Shown piece after piece: positions 44,301 to 56,900 of a stretch of DNA of 64,000 nt; position 1 is the stretch's first letter; each line of letters opens with the position of its first letter. A program made the translations under genes and the position numbers. Under the pieces are notes generated by a model. The model made no database searches. It was not told the origin of the DNA and was given only the letters and a program-made list of their open reading frames with translations. This DNA comes from Candolleomyces eurysporus (taxonomy: Eukaryota > Basidiomycota > Agaricomycetes > Agaricales > Psathyrellaceae). The stretch covers positions 330,509-394,508 of the forward strand of contig JANBPK010000730.1 of NCBI GenBank assembly GCA_027579435.1, read 5' to 3'.

Positions 44301-44927
44301 CCGGCTTGAGCAGCAACAACAGCACCAAATAAGCGCCTTCCCAACTAGATAGAAGCTTATCACCAACCTATGTGCCTCTCTCCGAATTCGGTATTCTCTT
44401 ACTTACTTCTGCAATCTAATAGGGCATCTGCGGCAAGAACAACTTGGGGGCACCTTTTCGGGGGTACGATGAGACGCTAAATCTGCTGCGGCTCGCAGTG
44501 TCTCATCTTCTTTCCTTCTCCAGGTTTACTTGCCGCGCCTGTCACAGGCCTAGGGCACGTTTCAAGCATAAGAACGCATCCATCGTGATACTCGATCGTA
44601 TCGAAGACGCCACACTGAGTCCCCTGACTAGTTGCTCGATTCTTTGCCAGCAATGCAGCGCGGAACAGAATCGGGAACCAAACCCTAATTACGGACGTCA
44701 AGCAGGAAATGAAAGCCTCATTTCTCTGCAAACCTGTGTGTTATGGTCAGCCGACAATCATAGACGCCCAGGGGTATATGCATTCCTGCGAGTTCCACCT
44801 ACACGTGCTTTCTGCATTATACTAAAGATAAGAATCCGACTTGCAAATGTGACTACTACCTGAACAGCGCGTATTCCCTTCTGCTCTACACCCCACTCTC
44901 ACCCTCGTTCTCGATTTATTCAGCAGA
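44300..44927. other. Intergenic region upstream of the NACHT gene
   Basis: No gene seen. The last 60 bases are pyrimidine-rich (CTCTACACCCCACTCTCACC), the usual setting of a fungal transcription start. Confidence 0.55.
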
Positions 44928-46916
44928 ATGTCGTCGATTTTCAAAAAAGCTCACGACTTCGCAGTGGGAAAGGTAGAAACCAATCACTACAACATATCAA
45001 GTTCGAAGAGTTCTATCATGAGTGAGTGGCTTCGAAACGGGAGATCGGTACTTTGGGACTGATTTATGCTTTGCTGAAAGAGTTGAAAGAGCACATCGCA
45101 GCTGGAGCGTTTCACAGCTCCGCCGAACGCACCGACGCACCGAAATGCCATCCAGAAACTAGGGTTGCGGTGCAGGACGAGGTGGTTAGCTGGATATGTC
45201 ACGGAGATAGTGACGATGTGCCCAAGGAGATCATGTGGGTGACAGGGCCTGCAGGCTCCGGAAAGACCGCCATCATGGGCTCAGTCGCTGACACATGTGA
45301 GGGGAAGGGCACCCTCGGTGCCACCCATTTCTTCTCGTCGTTCTCCGCATCCGTGGATAGGCGCTCAAAGCGATATTTGGTGCCTACGCTGGCATATCAA
45401 TTCGTCCGGCACAAAGCCATGACCCAAGTTGCAGACCGGATCCTCTCCGCCGTCGAGGACAACCCAGCCATCTTCGAGCAAAATCTCCAAGTGCAGTTTG
45501 ATCAATTGATATTGGAGCCGTTGCGAGCGTGTCGAGATCGTCCACTACTGCCAGAGTGGCCCAAGGTGATTCTCATCGATGGCCTCGACGAATGCGAGGC
45601 AGACCAGTACCACGATACGACTCGTAGCGATTTATCTCCTCGCTCTAAAGAGGATGACCAGATTGAGATCCTCTCCGTTTTGAAGAAGGCCGCCAGCGAC
45701 CCCGACTTTCCCTTCCGCATCGTCATAGCCAGCCGTCCCGAACATTGCATCAAGCACTTCTTCACTGATGTCGCGAACTCCGTGACCAGGGAGTTGTTCC
45801 TCGACGAGAAGTACGATCCGGACGCAGACATGGAGCTGTTCCTTGAGAGCAAGTTTACAATAATTCGACGTCAATGTCGCCTCCCTTCTTCTTGGCCAAG
45901 AGAAGACGTACGCCGAGCCCTGATTGCCAACGCGTCCGGGCAGTTCATATACGTAGCGACTGTAGGGCGATTCATGGCAGAATCCACTGGGGATCCTGAT
46001 CAACTGTTGAATCAGGTTCTACAGTTGCCCGGAAGCAAGACCATCGGTAATCCGCTGGCGCCTCTGGACGCACTGTACACCCACATTCTTAGCTCTAGTC
46101 CGGATTCACACCTCAGTATTCTCTGGCTCAATCTGATGTTCCGTGAAAGATTCCTGGACCCAGCGTTCAACGGAGGATTGCCAGCAGCATTCGTCCGGCT
46201 GTTTCTGGAATCGTATTCCGGTCAAGCATCGCATGCGTTCAGGAATCTCAACTCGTTGGTTTTCATCCCCTCCGTGGAGGCTGACAACTCATCGTATGGC
46301 TTGTACCACAAGTCCCTGGTGGACTTTTTGCAGGAGGGATCTAGGTCTGGAAACCTGTATGTGGAGTCGAAGGCGGTGTTGGAACTCTTGGTAGACCGTT
46401 ACTTACACCTTTGGAAGGGTATGTATTGATATGTTTTCTTCGGTACTGGGCTAACGATATTTTGTAGGCAGAGGCCCAGAACGCTCTCTTACCCCAAAGG
46501 AACAGAAAATTTTCTACCAAGGCTTCTTTTCAGTTATAATCTTGACAGTCTTCTCTACTGACAGCCGGATTGGCTTGGACGAAATAATCCTGTCCTGTGA
46601 TGTAGCCTGGTGGGTGCAGTATTACTTGCAGGAGAATGGCCCCGACGGAATAGGCACCCTTGAAACAATCAAGAACCTCTTTATGATTGTCCATCAAATG
46701 GTGAGCGTCATTGTCTGAGCCAATGATCCCTGGCGGGCTCTGAGTTTTTTTTCGTAGTGTAATTGGCATACCCGATGTCGCCCAAGTTGTCGGCATATTA
46801 GAAGCGGACTAATCGAGGCCCTCAAGGCCGCCAAATGGAAGACCCCGAACGGGTTGCGCCGACTATGCCACAGATTTTTTCACTCGGAAGACGATCCGGG
46901 GTTTTGGATGTGGTGA
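44928..46916 (+). CDS. NACHT-domain STAND NTPase (607 aa)
   Basis: Signal-transduction ATPase of the fungal NLR-like group. Exons: 44,928-45,021; 45,081-46,418; 46,468-46,700; 46,758-46,916, all in phase. It starts MSSIFKKAHDFAVGKVETNH. The linker KLKEHIAAGAFHSSAER and PKCHPETR, typical just before mushroom NACHT domains, is formed across intron 1. Walker A is GPAGSGKTA; Walker B is VILIDGLDECE; a sensor-like IVIASRPEH follows, then the winged-helix region LYHKSLVDFLQ. The C-terminus (EQKIFYQGFFSVIILT to FWMW) has no WD40, ankyrin or TPR repeats, so this is a short NACHT protein without a sensor. No effector domain is visible at the N-terminus. Confidence 0.9.
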
Positions 46917-47215
46917 TTTTATCGCATTTGGGGAATTCGCCGCTGCGGCTCAAAAAGTAACAAGAGCTGTAAGTAGTTTGATCATCGGTCACTCTACGAT
47001 GCCTCCCTCACCAACGACCATATACAGATGTCAGAGAGGTGTAACCTTGAAGCCCTGCTATCTTCAAACCGACCAGGCTGCCGCCGTCTTTCAACGACTT
47101 TTCAAACCCAGATTTGGAGTTTCTTTTGGACGTATAGGTTTATGGCACGTGAATCAATAGATCCGCTGCGTAGCAGGACAACAATGTCTGAATCTCATCG
47201 AGCTCCCAATAATAA
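46917..47215. other. Intergenic region after the NACHT gene
   Basis: No gene supported; only short frames without domains. Confidence 0.5.
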
Positions 47216-47219
47216 TATC

Positions 47220-47909
47220 TACACTGCAACTAATACGCCCGAATCACCCGTGAATCCATAAAGCTCCCATCCAATCCATCCTGGACCAAAGTCTGGTACC
47301 AGAAATACGCTATAGGCGCAGTAACCGCATGCCACGTCGTCGAATAACCGAGCCCGTGGAGGAAAGTCAAACAACTTGAAGCTTGTGGCCGGTGTGCTGA
47401 GCGCGACGAACAGGCTTGCTTTTCAAGCGAATGAGGTTTGTTATAATTATGTTACCGTCTCAAGACTGATAGCCTACTCGAGAGAAGGGAATAGAGTCCA
47501 TACACCCCGAGGATGAGTTTGAACATGGTGTTTTAGGTGTAATCGAATCGAAGTTCGAAGGTTCGGTAGATTATGCGTCCTACATACTATGTGAGAAGAA
47601 AAGTGATTGCTCGCAGAGGTTTGAGTGCTACTGACGATAAATGCGAACGGTAGGCGCGAATTGCTGACTTTGGTACCACTCGGAAGGTGGTGGAGGTGGA
47701 AGAGACGGATGACGGTGTAGTAGAGCCCGCTGAGGATGGCGAAGTGTGAGGAGGAGTCTAGTTTTCCAGTTATCTGAATTAACGCTGCATCTCGAGGGAT
47801 ACTTACCTCACATATAGAACAACGCCGATGCAGGGTACGGGTTCTTCATCATACGGTCACTCGGTAGCCTCCTATTCACGCTTTTAAATCCGTTCCGGTA
47901 TGTCCACAT
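47220..47909 (-). pseudogene. Possible membrane-protein gene or remnant (minus strand)
   Basis: Protein-like minus-strand pieces with splice-like edges: MWTYRNGFKSVNRRLPSDRM followed by KNPYPASALFY (about 47,810-47,909), HFAILSGLYYTVIRLFHLHH (about 47,690-47,750), MFKLILGVYGLYSLLSS (about 47,470-47,530) and GYSTTWHAVTAPIAYFWYQT (about 47,270-47,340). Together they look like a small multi-pass membrane protein, but the first junction cannot be spliced in phase, so it may be dead. Family not recognised. Confidence 0.35.
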
Positions 47910-47979
47910 GTTGAACACTAAAAACACGACGGGGCTCTCCCATCTCACTAACCTTCCTTCCTGTTCTCATGGCTCGGTG

Positions 47980-48300
47980 TTCATTGTTCACCACGGTGAG
48001 AGCAACCAAGTCGTATTAGACAACGTGAAGCAGGCGCGCTTGGGCTCTCTCTCGACGACTCTTTTCACCCCCCATCTCATCCAGAATGAATTGTGAATGA
48101 TGCTTCTTCAAGCCCCTCTCCTAGCGAAACCCGCTCGCATGATTGATTCAAGCTTCTAATAAACTTCTATGTCCCCTCCTTCACTCGTTTCTCACAATCT
48201 GCTGTCTTGGATGGCACGATCCACTGGCGCGACGACGGCCATATTTTCCCGATGATGTGCGTTGTTGGTCTACTCGCGCCGTTGGTGAGCAAGTATGTAT
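47980..48300. repeat. Dispersed repeat R280, copy B
   Basis: Diverged copy of 38,815-39,100. Followed at 48,312-48,344 by the short run also found at 23,832-23,862. Confidence 0.65.
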
Positions 48301-48609
48301 CACGAAGGACAAGTCTTGCCTTGCTTCGCTAAAGCATTGGGATCCAGGTTTACGGATCAGGTCTCTGTTGGAATGTTGACTCGCAATGAGCATGACAAAA
48401 TCAAGTGATTCTTAGTATACAGCCCAGTTTGTGTGTTCTGCTTGAAGTGAGATGCTTATTGCACGCATACCTCAGCTTTGGATATGATATGTGCATCAGT
48501 GTGTGCTATCAATCGGATCGGTGTGAAGTTTTCGAGCTTACCCTTCCACTTCTCGGAGCCGGACGAGAAGGAGTGGAAACCGGCCGTTCCTGATTGGGAC
48601 CTGGTGCCG

Positions 48610-49780
48610 GGACCTAGCTGTTGTCCACCATGTCAATGAGAGCAACCAAGACAAGGTCAAGTAGACGCCGGGGGTCTCTCTCTCGACGACTCGCCCCCGA
48701 TACCATTCATCCAGAAGAATTGATGCATCATCAAAGCCCCTCTCCCAACCTTCACTTGGTTCTCATGATCTGCCATCCTGAATGGCACAGTCCAGGACGA
48801 CGGCCATACTTTCCCGATGATTTGCGTACTTGGGCAGTTGGTATACTCGCGTTGTTGGTGAGCAAGTATGAATGATATCATGATCCAGATTCCGTCATCC
48901 TTACACTGTTGAGCGAGATCTATTTCACCAATTTTTTTTATCTCCCGCTCTCAGTCTCATGATCTGTTGCACTTCGATGGCAGTTGGCTTCCACCCTGCC
49001 ACTCCGTTCATCTATTGTCTTCTTCTCCGGCTTCGCCACGCTGCCGAATGTAATTCCACTCGATGCCAACGTCTTAGCCGAGTCAGAATCTCCCCGATGA
49101 CGGATATCCAACGAACCGTCCATCTATCTGCTTGTTCACCTGTTTTCCAACCCCCCTACTACCCCTCAGTATCAAACCACTTCCCGCCCAGGTTTCGAAA
49201 TATTCGTGTTCCGTATGGTGCACGATCAATATTCCGTCACACCCACGCATTTACGCTGTCGCGCCCATCAAACAAAGGTTTGTTCTCGACCTTTGACTTA
49301 CAAGCCTGTTTATTTGCCTTTCTCGTCGTGCTTCCATGTCAGCTGGTCGGGTGCACTGTCTCAGCCCCGCGTACTACTTGCTCTGCCTCGTCTTCTCTCT
49401 CTTCAAACTCTTCGCCATTCAGACCTTTGCTCAACGCCAACGTATTTCTGACTTCCGGGCCGAGGTGCAGATGATACACTCTAAGGATGCTCTCAGACCC
49501 TGGTACTTACCGGGCTTCTCGCTCCCAGTCCAAGCTAGTGCTAGTCGCTATTCGCTCCAACTCTCCCGGGTATCAGTGGTCAGGTGGTTCTTGGGCGAAC
49601 CGACTGTCGTTGGTCGGAATCGGAACATCTGATAATCCGTCTATTATCAGTTTTTCCGTCAGTAAGTATCGAACCGCTTTGTCTTTTATGAGACCTGAAT
49701 TCGCTTCTTAACTCTGAATTTTATGACACGAGTCCGTTCGGCGCCATCCACTCTTATTTATGGGCGCAGTGCGATGGAAC
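48610..49780. repeat. R280 copy C plus right copy of the block upstream of GTPase 2
   Basis: 48,610-48,880 matches R280 copy A. 48,880-49,780 is colinear with 39,100-40,010, with small indels. Together with GTPase 2 and its upstream region this forms a direct duplication, about 9.5 kb apart, of 38,815-42,000. Confidence 0.75.
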
Positions 49781-49896
49781 ACGACTGGCCGTGATAGGAG
49801 TAGGCGGGCCTTTCACTGAGAACAAGGAATATAAAGGTATATTAAATCCTACAATACATTACGAAATGCTGCTTGAGCCAACACTCTTCCTGGATC

Positions 49897-50988
49897 TCAT
49901 GACTGTAAAGAACGCCATTGAATGAGCAAGGTGTCGAAATCGTCGTTTCGAATACTCACAAACGTGGGGAGCCCAAAGGCACGTCTCATACGCCGAGTGC
50001 TCAGCGGCAACTGCGATTGCGCTGCTTCAGCTTCCAGAGTTTGGAGTCGACGAAGCTCTCGAGCGGCGTCAGTGTCTTTGAATTTCTTGCCTTTATCGAC
50101 GAGTTGCTTTTGAACTTTCAGAATGACGCCGTCGATATGGGAGTCCGCGCGCCGCTTCAAGACGAGCCTGATAAGATCCCAGGCGGACTCCTTCGAGTCC
50201 CATAGAGCTGCTGTTTCCTCGCTTGTGTGAGGTGCCGACTCGGAGCGCATATTACTCCAAAACGTGTCCAGAACTTCCTTCTTTCGTTTTTCGCCGAGTT
50301 CTGGTGGACATATATCCCATCGGGTGGTCGCAAGGACGACCTTAGAAAGAGCGTGATGTCCACACATCTCTCGGAACACCTTGACGTTTGAACGGTTATT
50401 GCGTGTCATCCGGTTGGGATAAACTGGATACATGTAGATAACACCCCCAACCTTCATGCCGGATTCGTATCTGGTCATGGAATATAAGTCCGCTTTCAGT
50501 CCTTGAAGGCCGAAAACTCACGAAGATGCAAGCCAGACAGCTATGCGGCGAAAAATCTCTGAGTCTGGCAGTTCGGTATCGTCAAAGGACGGTGTATCCA
50601 CCAGTACGATTCTTTGGCCGCCAATTTGAAAAGCCTTCGCCAAAGACGAGTTGGTGGGCACGTTAACGAAGTAGTGCGCTACCTGGTTGGTACAGGATTG
50701 GAACCCGTCGCTAACGCGTGCATCCGATCTCCCAAGGACATTGTTTATGAACTAAACGAGTCAGTGCACTGGTGGGACATGGAGTCGCACGTATGTATTC
50801 CTCACAGTACTTTTCCCGACGCCTGTCGGGCCCACGATCCTATATCTCGTATCAGCACCTCTTCATCTGACACCTGTTTCGAGGAGAAAGTCATACAGAA
50901 TCACGATATCGTTCTGTCTCCCTATGCCTTTTGGCAGGTACACATCGTCATCAGCTCTGATAAGGTCGAGACTGAATCCTCGGGGCAT
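49897..50988 (-). CDS. G-domain (AIG1/septin-like fold) GTPase 2
   Basis: Paralogue of GTPase 1 with the same four-exon structure and phases. It starts MPRGFSLDLIRADDDVY; exon 1 ends DIVI with a GTATGA donor; G1 is VGPTGVGKS then TFINNVLGRSDAR; the G3 motif reads VDTPSFDDT, so the conserved Gly of DxxG is Ser here; then IYMYPVYPNRMT and VVLATTRWD. The C-terminal helix (VQKQLVDKGKKFKDTDAARE) is shorter than in GTPase 1 by about 15 residues. The last 57 nt before the stop again look like an in-frame intron. The frame is intact, so the gene is probably expressed, but loss of the G3 Gly may weaken GTP hydrolysis or switching. Confidence 0.82.
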
Positions 50989-51803
50989 GGCGGAGACGGC
51001 GAGAGCAAAGGTGTAAGAGGGATGGGCACATTACAGCGTTTCAAGGCACAGACAACGAGGCAGCCTTATGTCGTCCAGACTGGGACACTTGGCACGATCC
51101 GGGGAACTGGGCCTGTGCGTCCCATTAAACCAATGAGGCGAGGCAACTTGAAGGAAGCAGAAACTCGCCATGCCGCGACCGAAACGGGACAATCACCCTT
51201 CAATATAGATCGATGGTATAGAAATACGATACGGAGTCTTATACATGTGAGTGTCCCATTCAACGTGCTAAAACACACCACAATGAAGACGACTAAGTTG
51301 TATTGGACAACGTGTAGTAGGCGCTGGGGCTCTCTCTCTTGACGACTCGCCCCTCACACCACTCATCCAGAAGAATTGATGAATGATGCATTGTCAAAGC
51401 GCCTCTCCCAACGAGACCCGCTCGCATGATTGATTATTGCCTCTACGTCCCCCACTCGGTTCTCATGTTCTGCCATCTTGGATAGCACGGTCTACGACGA
51501 CGCCCAGAATTTCCCGATGATGTGCGTACTTGTATTCCAGCGCTGTTGCCGAGCAAGTATGTGTTATGAATGATATTATGATCTAGATTCCATCATACCC
51601 GTACTCTAAAATGAATCATTGCTCGGAAGTATAGAACGAAAGTCACTATCTATGCACAACACTCATCCATTCGCGGCCTTGACCTGATTAACTGAAGAAC
51701 TGTTCCTCTCGCTACTTCGTCTTCAACTCCCCTTTTCTATGCTATCGCCAGATAGACTATCCTCAGTCAAGGTCGATGTTGCGAATTCTCCTCGCTTGTG
51801 CCC
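50989..51803. other. Region upstream of GTPase 2, including R280 copy D
   Basis: 51,000-51,230 matches 41,760-42,000. R280 copy D lies at 51,290-51,560. No gene seen between 51,560 and 51,803. Confidence 0.65.
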
Positions 51804-52868
51804 TCATAAAGCACCTCCACAGAACCTCTTGAGGATCCTAGCTAGCCTTTCTTGGTCGCCGATTGTGTCATCCTGTCCTTGCGCCTTCTCACTGGTAAGG
51901 TGGATTCAAAATTGCTATCTTTGTGTACATAAATGAACGAAACTTACGCGTCTACGCGGGCGATATTCCAGAACAGCCCATTGCCCTCTGGCCCCTCTGG
52001 TGCGGCATTCTTCGCTAGGAGCTCCGTCAGCAGTTCACCATCTTTCGAGCACCCCTCTCCTGGTTGAGTAGCCCAGCTTCTCGGCGTTTTCGCGCAAGTC
52101 TCAATATGGTCGGGCTCCTCAGGCTCGAGGGAAGCTCGCCTCTTTCCTTTCGCGTCTCGTGGAGGCTCGTTGATGACGAGCTGCGCAGTCTGGGAGGTTC
52201 GAAGCTCGGCTGGGATGAAAGGGAGCATAGGATCTGGACTCTCCCATTCTTGCAGAGACGGAGTCGGAGATTCGTCATCCCTATTATTCTTCATCTCGGC
52301 CAGGAATGCCGCCCTAGAGATAGCGTCAGGTCAAAAGTCAAGTCGGACAATAGCCTTGGGAGGCAAGAAAGACGGCAACGTACTCCTCTTCTTCAGTGAT
52401 TTCGGTCAGAGTTCCGTGTTCCTGGGCCGTTTCCGCACTTTGAGAGCCCGCATTCAACCATTCCCCAAGTAGCTCTCGGCTGATAACTATGCGCGTTTTC
52501 TTAGTAGGAGCGGGTTTCGCGGGTTTCGCGGGTTTCGCGGGTTTCGCAGAGAATTTGTCGAAGGGGCTGCCCGAGTTATCCTCGAAAGAGGAACAAGGGA
52601 AACCGGCATTTCCATTCTTTATCGCTGTCTCGATGTCGAGATCTTCCACCATTGTGGACACAATCGCCTCCCTTGATGTACCATTAGCATCGGCGCAAAG
52701 ATTATTGGATTAGAAGCTGAAGAGGACGCACGCATCGTCTCTAGATATCCCTGCTAGAAATTCACCCTCTTGCGTGTATTTCTCCGTCAGCTCGAATATA
52801 GCGCACGCTTTGGCGCACATCAAGACCTCTTCGTCGATCGGATGGCTGAACTTGGAGTCGGCACCCAT
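51804..52868 (-). CDS. Uncharacterised acidic protein with KPA repeats
   Basis: Four exons on the minus strand joined in phase: start MGADSKFSHPIDEEVLMCAK at 52,868; intron GTGCGT..CAAG with a GCTAAT branch point; then EAIVSTMVEDLDIETAIKNG with the tandem repeat AKPAKPAKPAKPAPTKK; intron GTACGT..CTAG; AAFLAEMKNNRDDE with acidic and Pro-rich stretches; intron GTAAGT..CCAG; and the end RLARILKRFCGGAL with stop at 51,804-51,806. The 9-nt repeat GCGAAACCC encodes the KPA run. Predicted mostly disordered and acidic, with no membrane span. I do not recognise the family. The consistent phases of three introns make a real gene likely. Confidence 0.7.
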
Positions 52869-52869
52869 G

Positions 52870-53939
52870 CTTGATGGCGAAAGAGACTAGTTAGAAAGAA
52901 GTTAGGTAGAGCCTGGAGGGAAGCTTTAGTTAGGCGTTGGACCCCTTGAAGCGAAGTGAAAGAGGAGATGATGTCGTGATATTTATATGTTCTCGAAGCT
53001 CGGCGTTTAGTCGAAAGCTACTCGAGAAAGCTATGACTTCCTCGTCGCAAAGGTTGATTGACGCTCTCTGACACATAGGTGTTTCGAAGCAATCTAACTG
53101 TTCAGCCCATTTCACTGGTTTAAATGAAAACAGTATTTCATCGCATCCTTCATGCTATGAAGCTGTAGTGTTCTTGCGGGAGGAGGCCATTCGAAGTGTG
53201 GCAATGTCATAAGGCCGGTGAGAGAGCGAAGCAAATCATAGTATCCACAGGACACGAGGTTTCGGTGTCTTTATGAGCATTCAAGCCTGGGGGTAGTAGT
53301 CGAAGCTGAGTCGAAGACTTTAAGCGTAGTTAGATCATGTTACGCTCGAAAGAGGTCACGAAGAACAAAAAGACAGCTTGGAACAATCAAAAACATAGCA
53401 TGAGAGGCTACACTCGGGCATTCGGAGAGACAGCAGTAATTGTTTCCATTTAGCCACAAAGGGTAGGTCAGAACCAGAGCTGGGGAGATGTACGCAGTTC
53501 CCAGATACAGCCCACAAGAAATGAACCCGTATTCCAACTACCGATCGTCAAGAGCGTCCAAGTTGACTCGGAGGAGACTTTCGGGCGTCATGAGAGAGCT
53601 GGACTCGGAGCAACTGTAACTCCTAGCGAAAAAGCGCTGTGAAGATAAATAGCAGACAGATTGAATGCGCGAAATGAGGGTTCATTTCACAGTACCCCAG
53701 TCACAGCGCAGGTGAAGCACGTGCAGATGCATGGTGGCTGGTATGAACTATGCTTTGTTTGATGATGTTGGTGGAATCGGGCAAGGCTTGTGGCACTGCT
53801 TGGCACAATCCAGGCTCCGATTGCCAAACACAAATTTAAATTTGAGCGCTTCTTAAAATTTGAAGGCACTCTGGGCTTTCGGGGCACCAGGGAATCACTA
53901 ATCTATTTGAACGCGCATCATTGCATTTAAAGCTATGCG
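52870..53939. other. Intergenic region, no gene supported
   Basis: A few short minus-strand frames without domains. An AT-rich palindromic stretch AAATTTAAATTT lies near 53,833-53,844. Confidence 0.55.
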
Positions 53940-56900
53940 TCACAGTCCGAAGTGAACATATGGAACCCAACACAGCAATGCCGAATCCGAATCGTCCAAT
54001 GTCTCCTGCAGCTGGTGTACAGCATGCTGAAGCGCGAACGCAGCCTGCCGTCCATCCAGCACTGCGGAATTTCCGTTGATCTGACCGCTTCGCCTGATGA
54101 GCTCTTTATAATATTCTTCGGCCACTCGCGGTGCATGGGTATCTTGAATTGACCACATCGTCCCAACAACCCCACGATAACCAGCTGCGAGCATCCCAGC
54201 AGCCAAGTGAACTACTTCTTCGCTGAGCCTGGCGTCGCCAACGCTCGTCTCACAAGCCGACAGGAAGGCTAAATCGGCGTTCTTCAAATTTGAGTCGAGA
54301 ATGGTTGAAAGATCTAGCTGCCCATCCTGAAGGTAGAATCGGCTTTTCAAGGGCTCCGTGGTGTCTTGTGCGCCGTGGCATGCAAGATGAATGCAGCTAT
54401 GGTTCTCCATCGCCGATGTCGTAGCTTGCACGGTTGCTTCCCCCTCCTGCAATCGCAATGAGCTGATCGAAGTCCCCTCGAGCTGTGCATTGATATTGTC
54501 GACCTCGAGTTGTATACCAGGGATATGAGGAAGACCGGGGGCGGTTGACACGCTGACCATGCATATTCCCGAGTTGGCTTCAGATGATAGCTTTCTCTTT
54601 TCCACCAATCTTTCGATGAGAGAGGCAACTGTCGGAGTATACGACGAAACAGCATAACGCGATAAGTTGTCTCGGCTGGAACCCCGGTAAATCCCCGCAG
54701 CGTGAAGAGGGAGAGAAGCCAAGGGCCCAGTGGGACACCACCAGATTCGATGATCGGCAGTTTGCGACTGCTAGAGATAGGTGAATACGTAGAAACGACC
54801 GAAAGTTATCTAAGAGCTTACGTGGAGACCAAGAGCATCCACCACTGGATTAACAACGGCTACCCAGAGCTCTTGTAAAATGCTTGAGAGGGTCGGTGAT
54901 GATGATTTGGGTTTGGCAGGACGAATGGCCCGGGTGTCGGGGATGACTTGGCTACGCTGCAGCATACCAAGATCCACCAGCAACGTTCTGAGAGTTTCGC
55001 GAAGACCTTTCGCCTTTTCCCCCGAGAATTTGTCCAATGGAACGTGCTTTGGCTCCCCAAAACGGCCAGAGAGAATGATGGCGTCGCACTGTGACTGGGT
55101 GACATTTACAACCACCACCGCTCCATGTTCAGGAAGAAGCTTGATCCAGTCGTTGATCGACGTGGGTAGGAGAAACCTGCCGAAATCGGGGATCGTCTCT
55201 CGAATGGTTCGAAGCAAGTCTTCGCGTTCTTTGGCGATCTTGGCGTATTTGGCTTCGTTCTCTCGGAACAGCATACGTTGCGTTACTGGAGTCTCTTCCA
55301 GCCACTTGAATTTCTCACCGTAATTGAAGGTACCCCTGATTCTCCTCTCAGCAGCGTCTAAATCCCGCGATACCGTCCTCAATCGATCGATAAGAGGGTG
55401 ATTCTCTGCGGCTGGATAGTGGACTGACATCCGCAGGTCGTGAAGCTGTCTCCAAACGACACCTCGACCTTTTTCAAGGTATTGTAGGGCCTTGTCGACT
55501 CTTTCGGCGCGAAGAGCCCTGGCAGCAGCATTCAACACGATGAAAGAGGTGGTAGAAAGCCTTTGATGACGACGAGTTACGCCTTGGTCCTGGCTAGCAC
55601 CATACAATGTGATTACGTCTATCGCAACGTCCAGTGCATCTAGGGCGGCCGCGGGGCCTTGCTTTTTGGAAGCATAATGGGCCCACGCCATTGCGGCTTC
55701 TAAACGTGATCCTTGTGGCCCAACAGACAAGTTGGCTGAAGATTGGAAGTGGGAAATCGCTCGATCAAGGTCCTCCGAATCTTGGGAGATTGAATAGCGC
55801 TGCGCATACGCTTCTCCGAGAAGATAGAGTAAGCGCGTGAGCATCGTATTCCCTGGACCCATGTCAATGGCCTGTGTGACGAGGCTTATCGCTTCTGTGA
55901 TATCAGCGCGATCCTTGGTGTCCCCGAAACGAAGGACGAGGGCTGATGCGAGGCTGGAAAGGTTACTCGACCTCTTGGATGACGCACAGGACTCCCTGTG
56001 GGCGTCTATAGCTTTCTGAATATGCTCGAGTTGGCCTGACTTTCGAAAGAGGTCTGTGTATCTCTTTCCCAGGGCCTCTAGCAACGACCACCGTTCGTGA
56101 TGATCGCGGGGAAAGCGATCCAAGATTTGTTGCTGCGCCTGGACGATATCTTCAATCTTCCCCCAATCAGAGATTCCATGAGCGAATGATGCCGCCCGTG
56201 CTTCCAAAAANCGACGTCATAATGAATGGGATGATATCCTTCTTCGTCTCCGTTGAAGCGAGCGCAGATTGCAGCGCCGCCATCTGGAATCTGTCCGCCT
56301 CTTCCAAGTATTCAGGCTCTCCAAATTTCGCCGCCCGATGGTGATAGTAAGACGCCAGTTTGTGGAGACGCCATGATACATCCAGCTCGGAAGGGGTGCA
56401 AAATAACACCCTGTGTTGCATCGCAATGGCATCGTTGATGTCGATGATGTCTCCTGAAACCGTAAATCGTGAATTGAGTGCTTCACCGAGCTCTTCGAGA
56501 ATCACAGGGATGTCCGGATCGTTTTCATCATGGAACTTTGCCCTCTTGAAAGTCTCTATGCTCCTTTCCAGGTCTTCGACGTGTTTCGTAAGCTTGAAAC
56601 GAGAGTGTAACGCGCGTGCCAGACCAACGACGCATGGAGTGGCGGCAGGATCACCCGGTGATGCATGGTTCAGCCCTTGTTCGAATGCTTCAACTGCTTC
56701 ATCGACTGTTTCTGCATCGGGATCCCCTCGAGGACATGTTGCGCAGCCAAGACGAGTCATGAGGCATTGCCCTAGGCTCCACCACGACACGGCATCCTGC
56801 TCCTTTGCCAGACGTAAACTCTCCCTCTGTACTTCAATTGCTCGATCGAGATCTTCGGTATTTCCATCATGCTTGTGGCGAGTGAATAGGACAAAACTAA

